Assembly (NCBI GenBank): GCA_019321725.1
Contig: CM033107.1
Location: forward strand, 12,267,445-12,331,444
Source: Paulownia fortunei
Lineage: Eukaryota; Streptophyta; Magnoliopsida; Lamiales; Paulowniaceae
DNA length: 64,000 nucleotides
Reading direction: 5' to 3'
Of the stretch, positions 21,055 through 32,505 are shown one piece after another. Position 1 is the stretch's first letter, and every line of letters begins with the position of its first letter. The position numbers and the translations under genes are program-made. Below the pieces are notes generated by a model. The model saw nothing but the letters and a program-made list of their open reading frames with translations. It was not told the DNA's origin and did not search any database.

Positions 21055-22769
21055 TCATTTTTTTTGTTTTCACTCGCCTTTTTTGTTGGAAAAAATAGGC
21101 TAAGGGAATAAAAACTTTTGAAATAATAAAGTGTACATCAAATTTTAATTAATTAAAGAGAATGAACTACATAAATCTATAAATTATTTTTAAAATAAAT
21201 TTTATTAGAAGCTAGATATGTAGTTAATTCAACAACAATATAACAAATATTAAAAATATTAATTTAGAGAAACTTATTTTGTACTTACATACACGTTATA
21301 AATATTTACTTAAAACATAATAAAGAAATTTTCCCCAATGTATTTTACCTTTTTTTCTTGTGTTGTATTCTTTTAGTAATGTTTGTGATTTCATTTTTTA
21401 CGACCAGCTTTCATATTTTACCTTCATCCGAGTCAAAAAAAAATGAAAATGAAAAATAAGGTTTTCTTATTTTATCATTTTGTCTCTTCATTTAAATTTT
21501 ATTCTTTTCCAATTTTTTTTTTTTTTTTTTGAGAAAGTAAAATGAGAAAATTCATAAAAAAAAATAAGGCCGAATGCGCCTGCACCTATAGGGATGCAAG
21601 GTGTGGCGTTGAAGATATGGATGTGGGTTTTTTGTCATAAATTTATCTCTTTCTTCACCAAAGGTAGTCTAGTGAATTTATTGATACAAGTGGTGGAGGC
21701 AGCATATGCAGCTCTGGCTCCAAGTATGATTTGAGTAATTTGTAAATTTGAGTAATCTCTGATCTTTATATATAATTTATTTATACAAGTGGTAGAGGCA
21801 TATGCAGCTTTGGCTCCAAGCATGATTTGAGTAATTTTTAAATTTGAGTAATCTCTGATCTTTATGTTTTATTTTTTAATACAAGTGGTAAAGGCATTTG
21901 TAACTTTAGCTCAAATGTGATTTCAGAAATTTACAAATTTGAGTAATCCGTTATCTTTAAATAGTTGATGTGTCCTTTATCATTTCTAAAATCCTAATCC
22001 CTTTTGCTTATTTTTTCCTTTTTGGTCTGGTTCTTTTGTATTCGTTTCGTATTGGTTTCACTTTTTTCTTTAGTTTTTATCTCTTATTTCAGTTTTAAAA
22101 AATAATCAAGAATGAACTAAAACTGTTTTTTCTTTTCTTTTCTTCCAAAAGTGTTTTAGATTTGGTATTTAGTTTTCTTGGTTGGCACTTAAAAGGGCCG
22201 ATTTCCTTTGCATGAAAAAGAATGGGACCCCTTTTTTGGCTTGATGATTATGGTCAAATAAAGGGTAAGTGTGAGCTAGAAATAGGATGTCTAAGTAAAA
22301 AATAGTTTACTTTTTGCAATATTATAACTAGTTTATTCTTACAAATAAATGTTAGACTTGAAACAATTGATATTGTGATTTAGTCACATATATCTTCTTA
22401 ATGTGTATATCAATATCAAAGATGTCAATGTAGTTCATATGACAAAAAAATGGTGTGATACCCTCTTTGTTGTGCAATTGAGTTGTATTTCATATTTTAA
22501 TATACAAGTAGTGTTTTTGCAAAACTTTTTTTTTTTCAAGTTTCAATGATTTTTTATGAATCCACATTTATCCTGCCCTAACCAAAATTTTTGAATTATG
22601 AACTATAAAAATACAAGATATTCTCTTATTAAATAAAAGACAAGTGTCGAATTTTATATTGACTACTGATAAACCTTCATGCACACCAGTGCATTTATTG
22701 CATGTCTTTTTCTTTTGTCAAAAAAGGTTGAAAATAAGAACACACAAAATTTAAAAATTACCTACTTAC
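21055..22769. other. AT-rich intergenic DNA
   Basis: No gene is recognised. There are long T and A runs (for example about 21519-21532) and one tandem repeat, listed separately. The nearby open frames are short and repeat-derived. Confidence 0.5.
21677..21965. repeat. Tandem repeat, three copies of about 98 bp
   Basis: Each copy contains ATACAAGTGGTRGAGGCA, GCTCCAA, TGATTTGAGTAATTT and AAATTTGAGTAATCTCTGAT. Copies start near 21684, 21783 and 21879. Copies 1 and 2 are similar; copy 3 is more diverged, so it is probably oldest. Confidence 0.8.
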
Positions 22770-23413
22770 ACGTGAATATACATGTAGTTGTGATTGTGGC
22801 TCACATCTTCCTCTAGTTTTACGTCCAATAACGGTTTAAACACCCTCTATTGGTCGAGGATATATTTCCCATCCAGTTTTCTTATAAACTGATAAACAAG
22901 GTTTTTTAATGTTAGATTCTCGAGAATATAAAGCACATATTCATTTTGAGAATGATCTCATAAATCAAGAATTGCACGATGTACTCCACATGAATGCGTC
23001 CCAAGAGTCAATATAATGTGATCTAAAGACTGCTTACTCAATCTATCCATATTGAATTTAAGTTTATCTTTTCGATTTTTAGAGATTATTCCTAAAGAAC
23101 GACACTTTGCATTGCAATCCCATCTAGCATAATTGTGACAAACTTTTAATTTTTTTGCCCTTCGTTTTTTTGAATATGTGTTTTTACCAAAACTAAGCAT
23201 GTATCTAGTAAGCAAATCTAGAAACTCATGTGAAAACTCACATACTCTTCCCTTTGCTTCAATTATCTATTGTATGTCCTCTGGGATGCCCTTGTGCATA
23301 AGCATTCTCAATCTTTCAATCCTGATTTTATAAATTTTCAAAATTGCATTTTTAGGAAGAAAAGGAAATCGCTTCTTAAGAGTTAGAAAAATATCACCCA
23401 ATTTGAAAAGAAT
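22770..23413 (-). pseudogene. Unknown exon-like coding block with three stops
   Basis: I do not recognise the protein. One minus-strand frame runs about 210 codons with only three stops. Segments include FPFLPKNAILKIYKIRIERL, MLMHKGIPEDIQ, FSHEFLDLLTRYMLSFGKN, KKRRAKKLKVCHNYARWDCN, LGTHSCGVHRAILDL and YQFIRKLDGKYILDQ. Stops are TAG after EDIQ, TGA after AILDL and TAG after ILDQ; at least the TGA fits CGA to TGA. The frame ends at a canonical donor GTAAGT (22769-22764). At its start is a pyrimidine-rich run (about 23416-23446) followed by CAA where CAG would be an acceptor. A basic patch and scattered Cys/His are visible. It could be a decayed host exon or a domesticated or transposon protein. 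Confidence 0.45.
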
Positions 23414-23619
23414 GAGAAAAGCAAAGAAAATTTGTACAAAGATTTAAGTTGTTTGGGAAATTGACAAGTCCGACTTTAATAGTCACGGAATATCGTTATC
23501 CGCCACTTAACTGAGAAAAAAAAAATCAAAACAAAGAAAGTCGGAGAAAATAGGTATGTATATATACAACACTAATCATAACAAGCATTAAAAAGAAAAA
23601 GAATGTCGTCTTGTGAAAA

Positions 23620-23990
23620 TTAATTTTCTAAAAATGGTTTAACTCTTTATCCATTTACTTTGAATATGCTACCATTTTTAGGATTCTCAATATCAATTGC
23701 CCCTATAAGGATATACCTTTTTTACAACAAAAAGTCCACTCCATCTTGATCTCAGTTTTCCAAGAAACAAATATAATCGAGAATTATAAAACAAAACCTT
23801 TCGACCAACCTCAAATATTTTTCTTAAAATTTTATTATCATGAAAATATTTGATTCTTGCTTTATAAATTTTAGAATTCTCATATACATCATTTCTCAGT
23901 TCTTGAAGTTCATTGATTTGCAATTTGAGCAATTTTGAAGTTTCATCAAGGTTAACAACAATATTTTCACAATTTTCGTCAACAACAAAT
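23620..23990 (-). pseudogene. Ty3/gypsy polyprotein tail (post-integrase region)
   Basis: The minus-strand 79-codon frame (23932-23693) reads [20 protein letters not shown], then [20 protein letters not shown] and [20 protein letters not shown]. This is the segment after the integrase core of plant Athila/Tat-like gypsy elements (usual form FxxGxxVLL(Y/F)NSRL...GKLRSRWxGPF). The frame extends upstream ([15 protein letters not shown]) to about 23990 and downstream to about 23650. No integrase core or LTR accompanies it. Confidence 0.75.
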
Positions 23991-25005
23991 CAAGATTTTA
24001 TATTAGCAGTCGGTGGGGTAAAACTATATAATAAGCTAAATAAACACAAGTATTTTTTATGTCATTGGAGATACATAAATCAAGAATCACTACAAAACAA
24101 ACAGGGTTTAGATAAAAACTTAAAATAATAATACAATATATTTAAATATTTTTTATTCTTATAGCCATTCCTCTTCCTCAATCAAGAGGTTCACCCTTTT
24201 TCCTCAACAAAATGAAATTTAGAAAGACATAATAAAAGTAGCAAAGACTAAAAATAGAAGAGAAACTAGAGAATCCATTTCTATTACTACTAGAAAACTT
24301 ACATTACTAGAAAACATACATACAAGAATACTTAGCCTAAAGAAACCCTCTAGCCCCCTTCTCTTACAAGTTTAATACATGGCTTATTTATAGTATGTGG
24401 AGTAAGCTAGAGGCCAAACAAATAATGGAGAGGTTAATCAAGTGGTATGCTAGTTGCCAATAGTTGATAAGTTGTTACACCAAGTCATCACCTACCCAAT
24501 TGAATTGTATTTTTCGATCAGATACAACCAGCTGTTGAAGATGTGTAAAGAACCAACATTGTAGATATTTCGGTGTTGATATATTTTTATATATTATGTA
24601 TCAAATTTGGTTGTTGGATGAAGGAGATATGGTCAAATTACCGAATCTTGTCTAAGAGTCATCTTTTAACAGTAGCAGCAACTTGCAGCCTATATTTTTA
24701 CCATTTTGACATATTTTCTTACCATCTTGTCTTTAAAAAACTTGTTTATTTCTTTGTGTGTATAACATATCCAAATTTCAACATAAAATAAATTTAGGCT
24801 TAAGAGATATGACCCAATTGGTCAAATAAGTCAATATTGGGCTAAAGTCTGATCCGAATTTTGGTGATTCATTTTGTACAACCACTTGGATGAATTTTAT
24901 ACTATAATCAAGACTAAATTAGACTAAATTTCCAACAAAAAAGTTGTACTTCTATCTCTTGCTTTCAAACGAAACAAGCTTCAGGTCCATAGGGCTTTTT
25001 ATCAT
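23991..25005. other. Unassigned AT-rich DNA, possible LTR remnant
   Basis: No coding feature is seen. On the minus strand CTATAAATAAGCC (about 24386-24398) followed by GAGAAGGGGGCTAGAGGG looks like an LTR promoter region. TGTTGGTTC on the minus strand near 24558 could be an LTR start, but I cannot define two ends. Confidence 0.3.
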
Positions 25006-25640
25006 GAAGTTATGCTCAAAATACAAAAATTGCATAAGTCTGAAAACATGTTTCTTTTGATCTTTTTATATTCATTGATTTCCTAACACAAAACATTAAT
25101 AAAACAATAATATTAATAAAAATAAAGCAAGAAAAGTATAAAGGATTTGATACAAAAATATGTCAAAAGGTACATATAACCATACCTAGAGAAGTTATCC
25201 GTAAAGGTTAAGAAGTAGTTATTGTTCCCTCGGACACTAACTTTTAGTGGCCCACACACATCTATATAGGTCAAATCTAATAGATGTTTGGCTCGGTCCA
25301 CTTGTCCAACAAATGGAGATTTAGTCATATTTTCTTTGAGACAAGATTCACAGGTTGACAGTCTTACTCGTTCTTTAGATCAAGCAATTGTGCTAACTTG
25401 TTAATTATTTTCTCATAAATATGTCATAATCTTGCATGTCATAGGTTCATGGAACTACGATTATCTAATTTTCTTTTATTTTGTTGAATTGTGTAAATGG
25501 GTTTATAGGGAGTAATAGTATATAAACAATTTATCAAGGAATCTAAATAAATAAAATCAGTACGTTTGATAATAGAACAATTTCCATTCTAACATGTGAA
25601 AGGGGATAATTTTTCCTTGCTTTGCTGTAACTGAAAAATT
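25006..25640 (-). pseudogene. Copia pre-integrase and integrase N-terminus fragment
   Basis: The minus-strand frame at 25328-25113 reads MTKSPFVGQVDRAKHLLDLT, then VCGPLKVSVRGNNNYFLTFT and DNFSRYGYMYLL. These are the hallmark of the copia integrase start (HTDVCGP...YFxTFxDDxSRYGYxYL). Just upstream, to about 25640, a frame-broken GAG-pre-integrase zinc region can be followed. A related but distinct copy lies at 31993-32400. It abuts a truncated copia LTR at 25670 with no gag or primer-binding site between, implying a deletion or chimeric junction. Confidence 0.75.
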
Positions 25641-25669
25641 ACTTGTGTAACTCATGCAATACACTCGTC

Positions 25670-25859
25670 CAACCCCTAATCTATTAGGTTTTAATTCTTT
25701 CAATATTTATATTATCCCTTTATTTCCATTCTAAGATTAGAAGTGTTTGACTTGCTCATCAAGACTCCTTATGTGCCTCTCCTATAGGCCCATCAATTTG
25801 GGCTTGGACTTTAATTAATTTAATTAAGTCAACTTAATTGATTCTACTTGGGCAACCTA
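25670..25859 (-). mobile_element. Copia LTR, distal fragment
   Basis: This matches part of the 5375-7482 LTR (shared GGACTTTAATTAATT, ATTAAATTAAG-type blocks). It is continuous with 28536-29883 once the solo LTR at 25860-28535 is removed, because GGGCAACCTA joins to AACAAACTAGG. About 550 bp of the LTR end expected beyond 25670 are absent. Confidence 0.7.
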
Positions 25860-28535
25860 TGTGATACCCGAGCATCTTACTACTCACATGGCCAAATATG
25901 ATTCATGCATTACATATTAATTGCGTGCTATTTTCATTGATATGACATCATATAATTTATTTTATTTTATACGGCATTCTTAATCATTAAACTTAATTTT
26001 GAAACTCTCGCACGGTATTGATTATCGAATCCCCTAACCTAAGTGGTTGATTTTGTATTGAAATAAGAAGAAATTTAGGTATCAATATAGTGAATAGTGG
26101 TAGGTTACACATGGTAACCTTAGGAGTTCGAAAGGTGTTACCAAAAAGTTTATAGAAAGTAAGTCGGTTCGATCATGAATTTTAATATTATATGTATATT
26201 TAAATCATACACTTGGGACAACTAGACATACAATACTATAATTTAAATGTTATATAACTAGGTTCATAGGTTTGTAACACCATCGGTGCACAAACATATC
26301 AATCGGGCAAGAATCGATAATTTTTCGGGTGAAGAACCTAATGAATAGACATAGAAATTAGCTACGGGAATGAATGGTGATGAAGATAGGTTGCAACCAA
26401 ATAAGAATATATGAGACACACAAGATTAGGGCTGCAAGATAAGGGAGAAAATCAGATATACCATTACATGCCACCTCATGCTTAGACTTATCAAGCTAGT
26501 ACCTTAACCTATTCTTCACTCTTAAGCTAACAACCACACCTTAAACCTTATTCTGAACTATTTCAGCTTCTAAATACATGGAAAAAGCTCTCTAAATAGG
26601 TGCTAAGTGATTTCAACCAAAAAATGAGGCAAAATAAGCAAATGGAAGGAGAAATAACTAAGTTCAAGTAGAAAACTGTGCAAGGTGAGCTTAACCTACG
26701 GGTTTGGCATGACGTTCAGATTTATTTTGAGGTTTATTGGCCTATTAAGATTTGAATATTATTTATAAATGTGTTAGGATGTTATTAGATAGGCTTTGAT
26801 GTATAAAGAAAGGGTTTGTGGTTGGAAATATTTGATAGAAAACATTTATGCTAGAAACTGTCACCTTGCTATTTTTTTGTGTTTTAGGCATCAAAAGTAT
26901 ATGGTATGTTGAATAAAACCTGTAATTATCATCATATACATGTTTATATATGGGTTAAGAGTATTGGAATAAATTTTCATCGATTAGAAATTGAAATTGG
27001 GCATGATATTAAAGAAAACACTCAAAGCTACCAAAGTAAGAATATATGTTCTGGTATGTTGTGAAAGGGGACTAAATTATAGGACCTAGACCCATGTGTT
27101 TTGGAAATTTTGTGGCATTTTTATATTTTTCTACATGTTATCTAAGTGTGGTAAGAATTTTAGAGTGAATAAATATTCCTAAGGATGTCAACATGTCTAT
27201 GAAACCTAATGTGGCAGCAAGGAAATTAGAGGTAAAAATTTGTCCTATTTAATAACTTAGTATGTTTTAGCCTAAACATGTTGCTATTGAGTTCTAACAA
27301 TTAGGTACATGCTATTAGAGTGATAATACTTCAATTACGTGATGTTTACATGTATTTAAGATGAGAAATTAAGATATTTGAGGGATTATATTGGGTTCTA
27401 GTTTATGAAAGTCTAATTGTTACCTAGATAGCTTGGTGTTTAAAGTCTTAGTATGAGATTTTGTGCTTTCAACTTACCAAATTGGGAATGGTGTTTGATG
27501 TTGGGTAATATTACAGGCGATTTTATATCTAAGATTGGAGAGAAATACTAAATAAATCTAGACTAAGCCACCAATCAAGTGAAAAATAAGTAAAGATTTA
27601 TTTGCAACTACAATGCATAGACATAGTAGATGTGTGAATTATATATAATATCATAAATCATATGTCATAGTAGAGGGCTCTTCATTGAGCATACATACAT
27701 GGGCATTGTCATTGGCACGTGCATGCATCATATACGAGCATTGTGATAAATCTTGCATTGCACGGCATGATTCTGAGAAAGGAAAATATTTTGCTGACAA
27801 CTACTAGTGCACCGAAGCATGCATGGATTTGTAAGTTCACGTGCATGGATTTGCATGCGTATGAGTATGCATGGATTTGCATGCTTATATGATGATTGAC
27901 CATTGGATTATGACGGTGTATAGAGCTCTTTTCCATTGCATGGGATAGTAACATTGGTTAGGGGCCCAAGAAAGAAATAATTTTGAAAGAAATATTTTGA
28001 TGCATAAAATTGTATTGTGGGCATAGCATTTTGAGATGCATGACTTGATATTGTGGATTATTCTTTGACATGCATAATCTTTACTTGCTGAGCGTTAGCT
28101 CATATAGTTTATGCATTGTAGGTGAGTACGACGATGCTTGAAGCATCTTTTACTAGTTGGGCGGCTGTTGGAGCTCCTGCAGGTGTCTAAGAGAATGTGT
28201 ATATGGATGACGACCTGTTGGGCTATTTTGTTGACTTGTTATATTTTAAGTCCGTTGTATTATATTTTTAGACTGGTACTATATTTTGTTTTTAAAACTT
28301 TACTATAAATAAGTGTGTAAATATTGTGGTCGTTGCGGTGTTGTGCTTTATATAAATACTAATCCTGCTATATACATGACATGTGTGAGAAAGTATTTTA
28401 AATAGGATTGTGCATATAAAAAGTGATTTATCTTTTCTTAAAGTGTTACAAAAAAAAATATTCCTTGCATGCACACAAATTCTATCTTGTCAAATTATAT
28501 TATATATATAGTTGTCTAGTAATGAGGGTGTTACA
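25860..28535 (+). mobile_element. Ty3/gypsy solo LTR of the G1 family, 2676 bp
   Basis: It begins TGTGATACCCGAGC and ends GAGGGTGTTACA, the same ends as the LTRs at 35119 and 52173. The flanks are exact: ACCTA at 25855-25859 and 28536-28540. No internal sequence is present, so recombination between the two LTRs removed it. By eye it is about 90% identical to the G1 5' LTR over its first 300 bp. A CATGCATGGATTTGCAT repeat occurs three times near 27815-27880. It sits inside a minus-strand copia LTR. Confidence 0.92.
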
Positions 28536-29883
28536 ACCTAAACAAACTAGGCTCAATTTAATTATTATATTATTTAATTGGATAAATTATCTAACCTTTA
28601 AAATTAATTTATGTATATCTTAATTAATTTATCCAATAAATTAATTATTTAACTCTTCATGAACCCCTAATCCTAATCTTATTACTTATTAGGTTCAATT
28701 AAGTAAACATATTATTTAATTGAATAAATTAATTTATCTCTTTAAATTAATTTGAGCTCAAATTAATTAATCTTCATTAATTAATTTAATCCTACTCATT
28801 TGATTACCTTGTATATTAGAAGTTGACTTTCTTGAGTTATTTGTAACCCCTTAGGTTCATAACTAAGCTAGCAGTGGGCTCGCAACTCTTGCGACGTAGT
28901 TTGAACAAATAAATTATTTTGATTAATTGATCTAATTAATTAATCATCTTTGAACTAACTCTTTAATTCCAAGAACCTCATAAGTTATGAGAAGCACCTA
29001 ACAGTGCATCATGACTACCTAGTTTTAGGTGAAAAGATATCGAACATATTTCTTATTAAAAGTATCATGTAAGTACGACCCTTCTATCTCCTAATCTCTT
29101 GATTAAGTCTAAAGCATGGATTGTTAATCGAAACTCTATTTAACTTAAAAACTATGATTCTATTCTCAGTCACATTGGCTCTTTAATGAATTAATAAAAA
29201 ACCCTTATTTAACATTCATCCTATCTTGGCCAAGGACTTTTGAGTCAAAGACCATGGAATGCATAGGAGATTAACTTATTTCAGCTAGATAGGTGATGGA
29301 TCCATTGTTAACCTCTATATACGAATATATTACACCAAATATAATTCTCTTATGATTATCTAGCAATTAGGAAACATATCAAAGTGCAATATTTTGTGGA
29401 CAAGATTACAATAGTGCCTCAAGTCTAATGACTAATTTGTGCACTATTGTAACGGGACATTCCCATTCGACAAATAACATTTCCAATTAGAATTTCCAAG
29501 CAAAGTTATTTAGTGTACTTATTATCCAACAGGCACCCGCACACATGTACTAACATCCCTAGACTGAAGCCTATGGAGCGAGATATTCTTCTTTCGAACA
29601 TATATCTTGTGCTTAAGTCTTGATTGGCTTATTGATGTCCTATCTTGATGAACCCTCGACTTGGAATAAATTTAAGACCAAAGCCATAAAGGTATATTCC
29701 ATGATCACCATCATATACGTAACTATAACCCATAGCAGTATAGCCTATGGACTTTATCTGATTGATTAAAGATAATGGAAGATAAAAAAATTATCATTTT
29801 ATGAATAAATTTTGAGTATGATTGTCTATTGCAAGAGTATAAATGTAGCCACTAAAATTAGCACATCGGGCACTACTCACACA
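28536..29883 (-). mobile_element. Copia LTR, proximal fragment
   Basis: Read on the minus strand it begins TGTGTGAGTAGTGCCCGATG at 29883, directly after the polypurine tract GTGGGAGAT. It closely follows the 5375-7482 LTR, including the blocks around 28970-29060 (CTCATAAGTTATG, GTGCATCATGACT). It is the 3' LTR of the copia pol at 29898-32505. Confidence 0.85.
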
Positions 29884-32505
29884 ATCTCCCACGTAATTTA
29901 GAGCCAGTTACCCATATATTTTGGGCTCATTTTCTCAAGGGGTTTTTCAAATACCCTTCACGCTAGGGGTTTAGTTAGTGGATCTACTATATTTTTAGCT
30001 GAGGTAACGCCTTCCACTTTGATGTTGCCTCTACCGATGATCTCTTGCATTAAATAGTATTGCCTCAAAATATGCTTAGATTATTGATGAGATCTTAACT
30101 CCTTTACTTGTGTAATTGCCATATTGCTATTATATTACACCGAGACTAGATCACCAACAGCTATGGCTACGCCAAACTGTTGGGCAAAGCTCTATATCTA
30201 AATAGCATATTTCGCAACATTACATGTTGCAATGTACTTAGGTAGTGCGAATCCACAGTTGTCTCCTACTTGGAACTCTTCAGCTGACCACCCTGCGATT
30301 TAGGGTAAATATGAATCTGTGTATTGAGTTTGAATTGTCTATATGAAACCAGAAGCTAAAAACAATAAAGTTAAAAGCTTTAATTCTCCCCAATCGTACA
30401 CCAAGAAGACATCCTTAGTCTTTTGTAAGTACTTAAGGATTGCCTTTATGGATTTCTGGTGTTGCTTGCCTAAATTTGACTGATATCTACTTGTGACATT
30501 CAAAGCATATAAGTAAATCAAATCTCTATATAGCATAGCATACATTATACTTCCTCTCACGGATGCATAAAGTATGTGAGTCTCTTTCCATCTTCTCCAG
30601 AGTCTTTGAGGACATAGACTTCAAAAAAGAGATACCTTGACTCATCAAGAGGTATCCCCTCTTAGATTCATCCATGTTAAACCTCATTAGCATCATATCT
30701 ATATATATAGATTGAGATAGTTCGATCATCCTCTTAGATCTATCTCTATGGATTTTAGTCTCCCAAATATAGGAATAATATAGGGTGTCATCAACATAAA
30801 GGATAATAAATTTCACTATGCTCTCAGTAACCTTCTTGTACACACAAGTATCATCTAGATTTTTGAGGAAACCAAATGATTTGATTACCTTGTCGAATTG
30901 GATGTTCTAATTTCAGGAAGCTTGTTTGAGTCCATAAATGAAACTCTAAAGCTTGCAAACCTTTTGCTCGCTTCCTTGGGATATAAAGCCCTTTGGCTGC
31001 TTTATGTAGATCACTTCATCAATATTTCCATTAAGGAATGATGTCTTCATATCCATTTACCATATCTTGTTGTCATAATACGCCCAACAAGATATGAGTA
31101 GATTTTAGCATCTCCACTAGCGGGAAGGTTTCCTCATAGTTAATACCTTGTCTATGAGTGTAACACTTTGCAATTAGTCATGCCTTATAGGTCGCTACCT
31201 CTCTATCTACTCCAAGCTTCCACTTATACACTCATTTGCAGCCAATTGACATTATACCTTGACCCTGTCCACCAAGGTTGGACCTTGTTGGAGTGCATAG
31301 AGTCCATTTCAGATTGTATGGCCTCTCGATCTTCCTGAGTTGATGTCAAACATTACTTCTCCATACTTCCTTGATCATTATCCAAAAAATGCTCCATTTT
31401 ATTGTTCTTTAACAAGAAGCCATAAGTTGCTTCGAGATCCTTTTGGATCTCCTCGGAGGTTGTGTTAGAAGTGTTAGTTGTGGGTCATTAAACACTACTG
31501 CCTCTTGTGAGACGTTTTGTAGCTCTTGAGTTTCTTTAATATCTACAACCTCGACTTTTTATTTAATAGAAACTCCTTCTCTTGAAAGGTGGCATTCTTC
31601 AAAACAAACTTCTTTTGCTCCATGGGGTCATAGAAGTAGTATCCAATGGATTCAATTGGATACCCCATAAACTCACATAAAATAGATCTCATATCCCAAC
31701 TTATCTTTGACTTGCTGCTTCACATAAACAAGGCACCTCATACCCTAGGTATTTTTGAGAAGGGATCTTGCCAACCACATCTCATATGGTGTTTTGGGCA
31801 CAACTTGGATGACACTCTAAATAATAAAAATGTCGTTGTTTGCAGAGCATAGACTCAGAATGAAAGAGAAAGTCCAATGAAATTCTTCATAGACCGAACC
31901 ATATCCAACAAATTTTAGTTCTTTCTCTTAGCTACCCCTATTGGGCTGTGGAGTAGAAGGCAGAGTCTACTGCACGAGAGTCCCATTCTCTTTTAGATAA
32001 TCAAGAAACTCCGAGCATAAGAAATCACCCCCTTGATTAGATTGAAGAACCTTGATACTTTACCTAGTTTTCTTCTCAACTTCATGTCTAAATTCTTTGA
32101 ACTTTTCAAAGGCTTAAGACTTGTATCATAAGATACACATCTATACCTTGAACGATTATCATTAAAGGTAATACAAAAATGGTAGTTTTCTTGGACACTA
32201 ACACTTAGTGGCCTGCATATATCCATATGAATCAAATCCAATAGATTTGCGACATGCTCCACTTGTTTAACAAATGGTGATTTGGCACTTTTTCTTAAAG
32301 TAAGATTTATATGTTGGCATTTTTTTGCTCGTTTGTGAGGCCAAGCAATTATTCTATCTTGTGAATTCTCTTCATGGAGATATAACCTAATCTAGCATGT
32401 CACAAGTATGTGCAACTATGATCATCTAAGAAATTATTTTTGACAATATCTAATACCAAGACAAATATTTAAAACTACCTTAAATCTATCCAAAGCTAAG
32501 AGGAC
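29884..32505 (-). pseudogene. Ty1/copia pol remnant: integrase, reverse transcriptase, RNase H
   Basis: The minus-strand order runs from 32505 down to 29884. Integrase N-region: MEHVANLLDLIHMDICRPLS (32262 on). Reverse transcriptase: RLIAKCYTHRQGINYEETFP near 31190-31130 and ILYVDD at about 30805-30788, the latter with both catalytic Asp intact. A C-terminal block IHRDRSKRMIELSQSIYIDM follows, then YALNVTSRYQSNLGKQHQKS and ILKYLQKTKDVFLVYDWGEL of RNase H. The final DPLTKPLA lies near 29940. Stops and frameshifts are frequent and gag and protease are gone. The PPT (minus GTGGGAGAT) abuts the LTR. Confidence 0.8.
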
